Shown here: positions 52,856 through 64,000 of the stretch, in pieces | How the letters are laid out: every line of letters starts with the position of its first letter | Numbering within the stretch: the stretch's first letter is position 1 | Origin: Patellaria atrata CBS 101060 | Lineage: Eukaryota; Ascomycota; Dothideomycetes; Patellariales; Patellariaceae | Length of the DNA stretch: 64,000 nt | Reading direction: 5' to 3' | Assembly: GCA_010093705.1 (NCBI GenBank) | Contig: MU006096.1 | Location: 1,049,908 to 1,113,907 of the forward strand | Position numbers and translations under genes: made by a program | Notes under the pieces: generated by a model | Seen by the model: only the letters and a program-made list of their open reading frames with translations | Database searches by the model: none | What the model was told of the DNA's origin: nothing

Positions 52856-53590
52856 NNNNNNNNNNNNNNNNNNNNNNNNNNNNNNNNNNNNNNNNNNNNN
52901 NNNNNNNNNNNNNNNNNNNNNNNNNNNNNNNNNNNNNNNNNNNNNNNNNNNNNNNNNNNNNNNNNNNNNNNNNNNNNNNNNNNNNNNNNNNNNNNNNNNN
53001 NNNNNNNNNNNNNNNNNNNNNNNNNNNNNNNNNNNNNNNNNNNNNNNNNNNNNNNNNNNNNNNNNNNNNNNNNNNNNNNNNNNNNNNNNNNNNNNNNNNN
53101 NNNNNNNNNNNNNNNNNNNNNNNNNNNNNNNNNNNNNNNNNNNNNNNNNNNNNNNNNNNNNNNNNNNNNNNNNNNNNNNNNNNNNNNNNNNNNNNNNNNN
53201 NNNNNNNNNNNNNNNNNNNNNNNNNNNNNNNNNNNNNNNNNNNNNNNNNNNNNNNNNNNNNNNNNNNNNNNNNNNNNNNNNNNNNNNNNNNNNNNNNNNN
53301 NNNNNNNNNNNNNNNNNNNNNNNNNNNNNNNNNNNNNNNNNNNNNNNNNNNNNNNNNNNNNNNNNNNNNNNNNNNNNNNNNNNNNNNNNNNNNNNNNNNN
53401 NNNNNNNNNNNNNNNNNNNNNNNNNNNNNNNNNNNNNNNNNNNNNNNNNNNNNNNNNNNNNNNNNNNNNNNNNNNNNNNNNNNNNNNNNNNNNNNNNNNN
53501 NNNNNNNNNNNNNNNNNNNNNNNNNNNNNNNNNNNNNNNNNNNNNNNNNNNNNNNNNNNNNNNNNNNNNNNNNNNNNNNNNNNNNNNNNN
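52856..53590. other. Assembly gap (735 N)
   Basis: Unresolved bases. Left flank ends in a T-run; right flank is C/T/A-rich. The missing part must contain the 5' exon or exons of DAD1. Confidence 0.99.
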
Positions 53591-53682
53591 ATCCCTTATC
53601 CCCTCCATCCCTACATACCCTCTATCCCCCCTCTCCCCCAATACGACAAGAATAATAACCGACGCCACTAACTCTAACACAG

Positions 53683-53856
53683 GCCCTCGAAAACGTCCTC
53701 CAGTCGATGAACAAGCTAAACCGCAGTCTGGAAGGCGTGATCGCGGTCGGGAACGAGTTTGGCGCCGTGGAGGCGCTGTGGAGCCAGTTTGAAAACGTTA
53801 TGGGGAGGACCGGGGAGGGTCCGGTGGGGGATGAGGGGGGAGAGGAGGAGGGATGA
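53683..53856 (+). CDS. DAD1: DASH complex subunit Dad1, 3' exon only
   Basis: After a clear branch and acceptor (CACTAACTCTAACACAG, ending 53682) the frame reads [20 protein letters not shown] and then [19 protein letters not shown], the core of Dad1, and closes with an acidic Gly/Glu-rich tail at 53856. Dad1 is a small coiled-coil subunit of the fungal DASH/Dam1 ring that couples kinetochores to spindle microtubules. The start and first helix are lost in the N gap just upstream. The phase at the acceptor is 0 or unknown because the preceding exon is not sequenced. Confidence 0.9.
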   Translation, partial: ALENVLQSMNKLNRSLEGVIAVGNEFGAVEALWSQFENVMGRTGEGPVGDEGGEEEG

Positions 53857-54323
53857 TGGGGCGATGAAGAGGTATGACGGGGGGAGTATCAGGTTCTGAG
53901 GGAGGTGGGGATGTGCGTGTGAATGCGAATGCGAATGCGAATGCGAGCAACACAACAGGTAGAATGCAAGTCACTTTGATACCCGACGATGAGCGTATGG
54001 CATACACAATACGGCTGTTTTCAGAAGTATATGTATTGGGGCCGTCGACGGCGATATAGTCAATACAAGAAGAAGTATCTGTCCAAGGGAAAAAGTGGGA
54101 TGAGATCACAGTAAAGTCATGAGCCATGGAAGCATGACAGCAACCCCATCCGTAATCAACGCCGGAAATGTATGTGCCCCCTCCCCTTTGAACCGATTAT
54201 GCACGAATAACAGAGCGTGTAGACTCCTTCCTACGAGGCGTATCCCTCAACAAATGAGAATATCCGTCACATGTCGTGTATGCATCAAAACCATCCGTCC
54301 GCCGTGGAGATTATCTGGGTCGA
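53857..54323. other. Convergent intergenic region with hexanucleotide repeat
   Basis: 467 nt between DAD1 (plus) and the RHO4 gene (minus). GAATGC is repeated four times at 53921-53944. No gene seen. Confidence 0.6.
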
Positions 54324-55250
54324 TCAGAGAACCTTGCAGGTCCGGCTTCTCTTGCTTTTCCTACTTCTGTTGCTTCCCATACCTGAGACGCGGCCGGTCT
54401 CTTCTCGTTGTTCCTCACCCACCGCCATTGTTACTGCTGTATCGAAGATCTCGTCGACGCCAATCATCTCTTTACTACTGCACTCCATATAGAGAGCGTC
54501 CATCTTGTCTGCGACGGCCTTGCCCTGTTGTGGGGTTACCGGTGTCAGACCTTGGGTCTTGAGTAGTTCAATGCAGGTCTTCTTGTAGCGGAGGTCGGAT
54601 TTGAGGCCAACGAGGATGATGGGAGTGGTGGGACAGAAGTGGGTTACTTCAGGATACCACTACTCATGATTAGTCTGCTATATTTATATCATGGGAAGCT
54701 AGAGTGTCTTACCTTGTCCATGACATTCTCTAACGAGTTGGGACAGTCAATGGCGAAGCAGACGAAAATGAGGTCAGTCTCCGGGTAAGAGAGTGGACGT
54801 AGGCGGTCGTATTCTTCTTGTCCGGCTGTATCCCACAACGCTAGCTCGACCATCTTTCCCGTAGGCGGATGAGGTGTGTGAGTAATGTAGTTCTCGAAGA
54901 CTGTGGGAACATATTTCTATCACACGCTATCAGTACTTGATCATTCTGCTATGGTATACGATGCTTTGCCTTACCTCTGGAAAGTATCCTTGACTATAGC
55001 TGATCAACAAACATGTCTTCCCACATCCGCCGTCGCCGACGACGACTAACTTTTTCGAGTACGCTGGAGGTTCTGTGATAGTTGTGGCAGCTGTATCACT
55101 TGTGGAAGTTGTACCGTTCGAGCTAACTGTACCGTTGCTTTCGCGCTGACTGGATGTTCGGACGGGTTTACGAGCGATACCACCTACAGGATTTACTGAT
55201 GCCTGCATCGAGCCTTTGCGGCGAAGGTAATCGTAGTTCTGCGAAGACAT
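54324..55250 (-). CDS. RHO4: Rho-family GTPase Rho4
   Basis: Three exons (54975-55250, 54713-54916, 54324-54659; introns 58 and 53 nt) give 271 aa. A 65-residue Ser/Thr-rich N-terminal extension, typical of Rho4, precedes the P-loop GDGGCGKT (72-79). Then come the switch I effector region [12 protein letters not shown], switch [29 protein letters not shown] (guanine-binding in the NKxD position as LKSD) and ECSSKE. The C-terminus is basic (RKSKRSR) and ends CKVL, a geranylgeranylation-type CaaX box. Rho4 acts at septa in filamentous fungi, with formins and the contractile ring. Divergent from the LCB3-type gene. Confidence 0.93.
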
Positions 55251-55821
55251 GGTGACCGTCTATTGAAGAAAGATAAAACAAGAGAAAATGCTGAAATCAA
55301 TTACAATGCTTATGATATTCAAGGCTTAGTGCGAATAGCCTCACATGCAGAAATGCAGGGAGAGGAACGTAGGTTGAAGTTGTAGGTTCCGATTCAGGTG
55401 TGTGCAGATGTTGGAACTTTGGATTGATCCTTGGTCTGCATAGCAACCAGAGTAAACAAAGGCCAAGCCCGAACTTTAAGCGGCCACACTCAAATTTGCG
55501 CCCAATCAGAGATGGGACGAGTGGGCACCGAGGCAGGTCCACATGCGGCCGCTCCGCCCCTGGTCGTCATTTCGGATCGTCAGTCAGCACCGCAGCCCAG
55601 GATGAATACATCAAAGGAGATGAGCGCGTAAGGGAAGAATGCATCAATTCTACACCTTTTACGTCATTTCAACGCTCTCGGTGCCTCCATCATGAGCGTG
55701 TAGGACGCTGCACAAACCCACCGTATTTTCCTTCATGCAATCGCCAACGCCGGCAACAGATGGAGCAAGGGAAAGTCGTTCCGCACGAGACGGAGGTACA
55801 GATACTCGCAACGCCGCTGTC
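55251..55821. promoter_or_regulatory. Divergent promoter region of RHO4 and the Lcb3-type gene
   Basis: 571 nt, fairly GC-rich in its middle. No specific site identified; the plus-strand ORFs here do not resemble any family. Confidence 0.45.
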
Positions 55822-57716
55822 ATGACAGATGCACCCCGCTATGATGCGGGAATGCGGGATCTAGATCATTGTACGTTAACGGTGCATCGAGACATGTAGA
55901 AATGTAGAGACTGATTGATTTGCGCGAACGTGAAACAGACGCCAGCAAACTTCCTAAATGGCGTTACAATCTACGACAACGATTGATACCGATCGTACGC
56001 TCTGAGACGCCCTATCTGGCACTCTTTCAAGAAAAATGTCGAACATCGGCCCTCGATTCGTACTTTGCATTCACCGCAAACTTGGGCACGCATACCTTCT
56101 TTATGATAATGTTACCTATCCTATTTTGGTGTGGATTCACAAATGTGGGAAGAGCGTACGTAAAAACCCAAGGGTATACCGAAATAGTCGGCTGATATAA
56201 TATTAAAAGCATGGTGCACGTATTAGCTGCAGGTGTCTTCTTCACTGGCTTCGTGAAAGATATGTTGTGTCTTCCAAGACCACTATCCCCACCCCTTCAA
56301 CGGATAACCATGTCTGGATCGGCTGCCTTGGAATATGGCTTTCCATCCACTCACTCCGCAAATGCAGTATCAGTTGCAGTCTATGCAATTGCTTCGATAC
56401 GGTCGAACGAGAACATCTCCAATTCCGTTCGCCTTGCTCTAGAACTTCTGTTCTACTGCTATGCTTCGTCAATTGTCATAGGGCGGTTGTATTGTGGCAT
56501 GCACGGTTTCTTTGATGTCATAATCGGGTCTTTAATGGGAGCCGCAATAGCTGCTGTCCAACTTCTTTACGAAGAAGTCTTTGACCAATGGATCGCAACT
56601 AACGGTTACCTGAATCCCCTCATAGCTACGTTAATCTGTCTAGTCCTCGTCAGAGTACATCCAGAGCCTGCTGATGATTGCCCTTGTTTTGATGACAGCA
56701 TCTCTTTTGTCGGTGTTACTGCTGGAATTCAAATTGGTTACTGGCATTATGCTAATACGGGTATGGCTTGGGATAAACCAATTCCTGGAACCGTGCCGTT
56801 TGATTTTGAAGAAGTTGGACTTTTTAAATCATCTTTAAGGATCATACTTGGAGTAGTCATCATATTCCTTTGGAGAGGCGTAGCGAAACCAACCCTCTTG
56901 AAAACTTTACCAACTTTGATGCGTTTCATTACGAAGATTGGCTTGGAGAATCCTCGCAAATTCTTTCTACGAGCATCGTTAGTACTCTGTATCAGTACTT
57001 AGTGCACTGAGCAGCTGTTAACTCAATATTAGAAGCCAATATTCAAGCGTACCGCACTTGCAGGATGATGACAATGTCATTCCCCCTGCATCGGAAATTC
57101 CACATTTACTGACACAATTCCGTCATCCACGCCAAAGAGCAGTCTCTATTGGACCGCAATCCGCGGCAGACGCATACGAAACAATTGCATACCGGCACAA
57201 GAGAAGGCGAGAGAGCTTATCCTCTACTGATGGCAGGAAAGACAGGAGTCCGGTGGATCCTAAGTCGCCCGCAACCTTAGACTCCGAACTTGACGCCACC
57301 CTAAGCAATCAGACAAGTTCAAATAATCGCAGTAGTAGCCCATTAGGTGTTGATCTGCTTCCCTCTCCTGTTTCCTCGCGAGTGCATTCGTACGAGCGGA
57401 TGATGGGAACAGGAACGGTGGGAAAATCTCTAATCACCCCTCCGGAGAGTGTTGTAGACGTCACTACCGACGATAACCGACCTAATTTATGGACGGAGGA
57501 AGAAGAGAAGGAAGAAAGAGAGATGTTTCTGAAAATCGAGAAACCTCGAGTGAGGTATGATGTTGAAGTCGTCACCAAGCTCATAGTATATTCAGGTAGT
57601 CAATGTCTATCCCAAAACTTTCCTCCCCTGTACTAATAATCTCTATAGGTATCGCATGGTTAGCTGTTGAAGGTAACCCACTACTCTTCGAGTACTGCGG
57701 GTTAGGCATGAATTAG
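55822..57716 (+). CDS. Dihydrosphingosine-1-phosphate phosphatase (Lcb3/Ysr3 type, PAP2 family)
   Basis: Five exons (55822-55870, 55939-56155, 56210-56977, 57033-57595, 57649-57716; introns 53-68 nt) give 554 aa. ER membrane enzyme removing phosphate from long-chain-base phosphates in sphingolipid metabolism. All three lipid-phosphatase motifs are present: KDMLCLPRP (K-x6-RP), FPSTHSAN (PSxH) and GRLYCGMHGFFD (R-x5-H-x3-D). The N-terminal block SKLPKWRYNLRQRLIPIVRS leads to TANLGTHTFFMIMLPILFWC. Six to eight hydrophobic segments follow, then a long cytosolic Ser-rich stretch, and a final helix completed by the last small exon (GIAWLAVEGNPLLFEYCGLG). Start ATG 55822 is in a short first exon; the frame requires it. 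Confidence 0.92.
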
Positions 57717-58010
57717 GAATTTTGGATTTTTATTTGAAATGTATCATAACGATCATAGTGTTGAAGTTTTGTTTATGACAAGCACTAGTCAACACGCAAG
57801 AATATGAACGGATGGCAATGTGAAGCTCGTATTTCATCTCCTACAGTAATTGTCCCTTACGGACGAGAGTCTGAGCATAGGGATTGTCTTGGCACTCACC
57901 CCCGACGTTCTCCGCAAACCCTGGCCTATGAGTTTACCTTGGCGTGCTATTTCTAAACTGTCAAAGTTGTCCTCTATGTGCCGAAGCAACAACACCAGCA
58001 ATTCACAACG

Positions 58011-58797
58011 ATGGTTTGGTCGCATATAGGAAGACTCTCTCTATTTTTGGTCGCGTTAGTTTCGCATACATCCGCACATGATGACCATTCTCATGGCCAG
58101 GTTCCCATAAGCGATAATGCCAATTGGGCAACAAGGCACATGGAAGGTTAGTACTGTGTGGCCTTGACCTCCATTCTAGCACAGCAGTAAACACTATAGT
58201 TTTTCATTGGACGTCTTCAACTCTTTGGATACCTTTTTCTTTGTACGATCCAAGCGCAATCGCTCTAGACTAACTATTCACTTGTCCAAAACAGAGGAAC
58301 ACCACCTCAGCTTCTTCGACGCCGGCGTCTTCTTCCGCCTTCACGATTTCGACAACACCGAAGCGTGGTCGCGCGACGACATCGCACGAACCTATGGTCT
58401 CTTTGATGAATCCTTAGCCTCGGTTCCCCAGGGTCGAAGGGACGAGATCGTGAACAGGGTCCTTGCCCTCTACGACACCGATAACTCGGGCACTGTATCC
58501 TACGACGAGTTCATTGCGGCCGACGCACGAGGCGTACAGCTACCAGACTTCGGACTTGGTCCAGGCCACCACGGTGATGATGAGTATGAGTACGAAATTC
58601 ATCATTTTGAGAAGTATCATGGAGGTGATGACGTCAAGGAGGAGGATCTAACACATCCAGAGGATATCGAACATTTTAAGAAACATGAGAAGTTGGACAT
58701 GGAGGAGTGGGAAAGAGAGAGGCAGGAGGCATGGGAGAGGGATGGGGGAAAGGTGGTGGAAGGGAATATTCCGAAGAAATTCAGGAGAGGGGGGTAA
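58011..58797 (+). CDS. Secreted EF-hand protein, SSP120/nucleobindin-like
   Basis: Two exons (58011-58146, 58295-58797; intron 148 nt) give 212 aa. Signal peptide MVWSHIGRLSLFLVALVSHTSA, then a His-rich start of the mature protein and NANWATRHMEEEHHLSFFDA, the family entry. Two EF-hand loops follow: an imperfect one (DFDNTEAWSRDD) and a canonical one (DTDNSGTVSYDE). The C-terminal third is highly charged with an alternating His/Glu/Lys coiled coil, as in Ssp120 and nucleobindins. There is no HDEL signal. It is likely a Ca2+-binding secretory-pathway protein; in yeast Ssp120 works with the cargo receptor Emp47, which here is inference. The intron is longer than others in the window, so an extra small exon cannot be excluded. 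Confidence 0.85.
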
Positions 58798-59192
58798 GCT
58801 ATTTCGTTATACTGTAATAAGTTTTGGCTGGGCGGGGATCGTCTTGACTTTGGGATCGGCTACTGAGGGCTTACAGGTCCGCCTCGTGGTCTCGGTGGGT
58901 GTTCGATAAAACTATATGAGATTTATGGGGCTGTAAGTATACAAGCACGATGTTACGAGCTAATCGAGACGGAATCAACAGATTCAATACATGATGACTT
59001 TGAAGGAGTCATTGGACCAAAATTTGTCACCTTTCTCGAACCCCTTCTCGATCAATCAAATATCATCTTCTGAGTCGTTCTCGTTTTTGTATAAGCGTGA
59101 ATTTTGAACGAATTACCGCACAATTTTCCGACACTCTCCTAGATACTAGGGAACGTATGATCAATAGGACTTAAATATTACTATATCTTCAT
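58798..59192. other. Convergent intergenic region
   Basis: 395 nt between the EF-hand gene (plus) and the amidase (minus). Nothing recognised. Confidence 0.5.
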
Positions 59193-61316
59193 CTATTCTG
59201 GTTTAATACCTATGAACATAAAGTTATCTGCTTTAATATTTAGAAACTGCGGTTTCGCCCTTCCTCGTATAAGGTCTTCAATCGCAGAGCCATATTTGAT
59301 CAATAAATCCTCTTTGTGCGCAGTTTGGAGTATTCCAAGACCGAATGGTACACCGTTTTCGTTTACCCCAATAGGGATGGTGATCACTGGATATCCTACC
59401 CAAAAATCAGCAAAATTAACGAGAGTCAGAACATTAGTATACTCACCAGCTTTAGCAGCAACCTGAACCGCAACACCCCCATCTGCCTGTACTGGTACGA
59501 GAAGTCCATCAAGCGGTTCCCCTTGTGATTCAAGTGCAGCATCAATTCCTTCGTCCCTTGACTTCTTCTGTATATACGCTAAAGCATTAGTGTAGTTATC
59601 GTTCTTAATTCCCTTGGAAGCAGCACTCTTTTCAAAGGTATCCTGACCCGTAGGCCATGCGGGGTGTGTTCCAGGGACACCGCCCTCTTTCTCGGTGTGT
59701 CTGGTATTATACGCTATGATGTCTTCCAAGGTCTTAATGTTGTGCGGGTTGCTTGTCAAGCCAGAGAGGTACGATTGGATCTCGTTGTAGAATTCAGTCT
59801 TTACGACTGTGAATTCGGATTGTTCCGGGCGTCCTTGTTTGGCTGCGTAGTCCCTGTTTCCAGTATCAGTTATCTCTTATCTCTCGTTTGATGCATAGAT
59901 TATGGCTTTTTACCAGTCGGAGCCCTCAGGGGGTACAATCTCCTCGGCACTGGGAAGGTCTACATTATTCAACACCTCAGCCCCAGCCTCCCGTATCTTC
60001 TGAATCGCCGTAATCAACCCTTCATACTCCATTTTCCCGTTCGAAGTTCTTTTAGCCCTCTCCCAGATCCGTTTCCACGGCAACCCAAACCGTGCCCCTT
60101 TCAACGCTTCCTTAGTCGTGACAAATGATGAATAGGAAGCTATAAACCTTCTATTAGATCAACTTGTGCACTACGATTGCGAAGAGAGAGTTACCGTTTT
60201 CCAAACCATGACTAATACCGTCTAACGCTATTACGGCATCGGCTACGAACCGCCCAAATGTGCCAACGGTGTCTAGGCTGCTGGACTCGGGGATGACGCC
60301 TGCGGTGGAAGTCAGACCTACGGTCGGTTTGAGACCTACGACGCTGTTGCGATCGGCTGGGTAGATAACCTATGTTATAATTAGCATTTTATACTCACTT
60401 AACTTTCGGGGTAGCGGTCTTGCATAGCAGTACATACGCTCCCATCCGTCTCAGTCCCCAGACTAAACGTAGCGATATTAGTAGCGACACAAACGGCACT
60501 TCCGCCACTCGAGTCTCCGGGCGCTTCTGCGAGGTTGTACGGGTTTCGACACTGGCCGCCGCGGCTGGAGTAGCCTTCTGAGCTTGGGGGTTAAGGTTAG
60601 AAGTTGGAATGGCTCAAGTGCGGAGGACGTACTAGTAGGATGCTCGCATTGCGGCCCATTCGGACATGTTGGCGTTGCCGATTAGCACGGCTCCTGCGTC
60701 TCGTAGTTTGGTAACTACTTCTGCGTCCTTTGGTACTGTGGCGCCGACGAGCACTGGGATTCTGTCAGTGGGTGTATGGCTGATGTAGGCATCAGGGGAG
60801 AACGTACTGGTGGAGCCGGCGGTGGTTTGCATGTCGTCTTTTGTTGCTATGTTCTGTGATTAAGGGGTTAGGGGATTTGTGCTAATATATATTTACGGCG
60901 CCCAAGCCGCGTCAGCAGATAACTGAAATCAGACATACATTCTTAACTACGAAAGGAATCCCATGCAATAAACTCCTTACTTTCCCCTCTTCTCTCTCCT
61001 TATCCATTCTATCTGCGATTAGGAGAGCTTCTGGGTTCACGTCGATTACTGCCCTAACCCACAGGTATCAATAAGTACAATCCTGTTACCACAATTCAAA
61101 CTGAAAGCGCTCCTATGGTATGGATCACGGTTTATAGGAATCGTACTTGACAAGTTCATCTACCACCTCCATCCTCCCAAGGTGACATTCTGTGAGTTCG
61201 TAAGAGGTGAATTTCCCCTCCGTTAGAGCTTGTTGTAGTTGTGTGATTGAGTAGTCTTCAATATTGATACCCGCGCATAGGGGCATCTCCAAGTCATATT
61301 CAGTTTGGTTAGTCAT
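59193..61316 (-). CDS. Amidase-signature-family hydrolase
   Basis: Nine exons (61147-61316, 60939-61053, 60808-60853, 60633-60753, 60438-60582, 60195-60369, 59914-60139, 59447-59853, 59193-59395) give 535 aa. The catalytic Ser-cisSer-Lys elements are present: the Lys in GIPFVVKN, and the GDSSGGSA block carrying cis-Ser and, after GTETDGS, the nucleophile region. Family blocks TTAGST, DAGAVLIGNANMSEWA, VVGLKPTVGLTS and YPVITIPIG confirm the fold. Every exon junction restores a family block. Intron 59396-59446 (51 nt) is stop-free and in frame, so a naive ORF would insert 17 residues between KAG and YPVITIP. There is no signal peptide; probably cytosolic. Substrate unknown: fungal members include acetamidases and indole-acetamide or fatty-acid amide hydrolases. 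Confidence 0.92.
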
Positions 61317-61792
61317 TTCGGTCTAGATGCTGACCTGGGACTGGAGTATTGAGTGTATTCCGGATTCGGGCTTAGAGGACTAGTAAGGGAACTTTAGGTC
61401 AGTGACGACGAAAATGAGTTAAGTGGAAAACGAACTGAGGAATGACCAAATGAGGTACTATAGAGGTAATATCAGAAGAGGTATACTTTTGATAGGTGTC
61501 TAGTACCTATCAGAAGTGTCCGAGTTTATGGTTTGTCCGTGCCACGTGATCGAGCTCACCATTTGCTGGCAGGGTTAAGCTATCGACCCCTGAATATCAG
61601 AGCTGTGCTGCTTTCTTGACAGAGATCCAGTGATAATATACAATATTACATTCCATTAGACGTGCAGATACCCACCACAAAATGCATACACTCACTCAAT
61701 ACCATTGGTAGCACTGATCCAAACACCACCCCAATGCAACCATTTCCATGTATCATATCCTCGTCAAGGCGATCATGCCAGTATATTCTCGC
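61317..61792. other. Intergenic region between amidase and MCM6
   Basis: 476 nt; both neighbours on minus, so it holds the amidase promoter and the MCM6 3' end. A near-direct pair of GGTACTATAGAGG-like/AGGTGTCTAGTACC segments lies at 61450-61510. Nothing further. Confidence 0.45.

Positions 61793-64000
<2,208 letters not shown>

Noticed and set aside
52445-53792. Long ORFs spanning the N gap on both strands
   Set aside because: Open only because N codons cannot be stops; no evidence of coding on the left flank.

Overview
This window reads as nuclear DNA of a filamentous ascomycete (Pezizomycotina). Almost every gene carries short introns of about 48-75 nt with GTRNGT donors, CTAAC-like branch points and YAG acceptors. 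The gene set is fungal: Zn(II)2Cys6 regulators, DASH subunit Dad1, a DUF1763 LYR protein, fused ergothioneine synthase Egt1 and a fungal rhodopsin-domain protein. A Leotiomycete is possible, but that is an impression and not shown. No prokaryotic features, rRNA, convincing tRNA or CRISPR were seen. Most splice models were built by hand from homology and splice sites, and complete multi-exon models were checked to give a total length divisible by three.

Layout. 1-5164: two head-to-head Zn(II)2Cys6 regulators, the left one cut by the window edge. 6110-8467: complex I subunit ESSS/NDUFB11 and a Cys-rich single-pass membrane protein, both minus. 9922-14539: a CYP504-like P450 (phenylacetate hydroxylase type) and a type II membrane glycosyltransferase-like protein, plus strand. 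15036-15398: a small degenerate pogo-like inverted-repeat element. 15492-17058: a small two-helix protein and a GPI-anchored-type secreted protein, minus. 18400-30098: two long uninterrupted ORFs, IML1/DEPDC5 (GATOR1/SEACIT) and an FNIP/Lst4-type protein, both regulators of amino-acid signalling to TORC1. 30645-38832: a glutathionyl-hydroquinone reductase-like GST with mitochondrial and cytosolic start options, a lineage-specific Gln-rich protein with a puzzling coding-like tail, and Egt1. 40433-47179: an SDR, a CCDC25 homologue whose gene model needs a 1-nt micro-exon, a DUF1763 LYR protein and a DUF2293 protein. 47180-50647: a gene-poor stretch rich in small repeats. 50648-58797: a rhodopsin-domain membrane protein, a 735-nt assembly gap that removes the start of DAD1, Rho4, an Lcb3-type sphingoid-base phosphatase and an SSP120-like EF-hand protein. 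59193-64000: a nine-exon amidase and MCM6, cut by the right edge.

Most genes are housekeeping and stand as independent units; I do not see a secondary-metabolite cluster. The observations most worth checking are the 1-nt micro-exon in the CCDC25 homologue, the IML1-FNIP neighbourhood, the frame-shifted 26-residue repeats after the Gln-rich gene, the recurrent intergenic GTACTGTAC/GTACAGTAC motif with one perfect hairpin, and three in-frame introns that a plain ORF call would translate.
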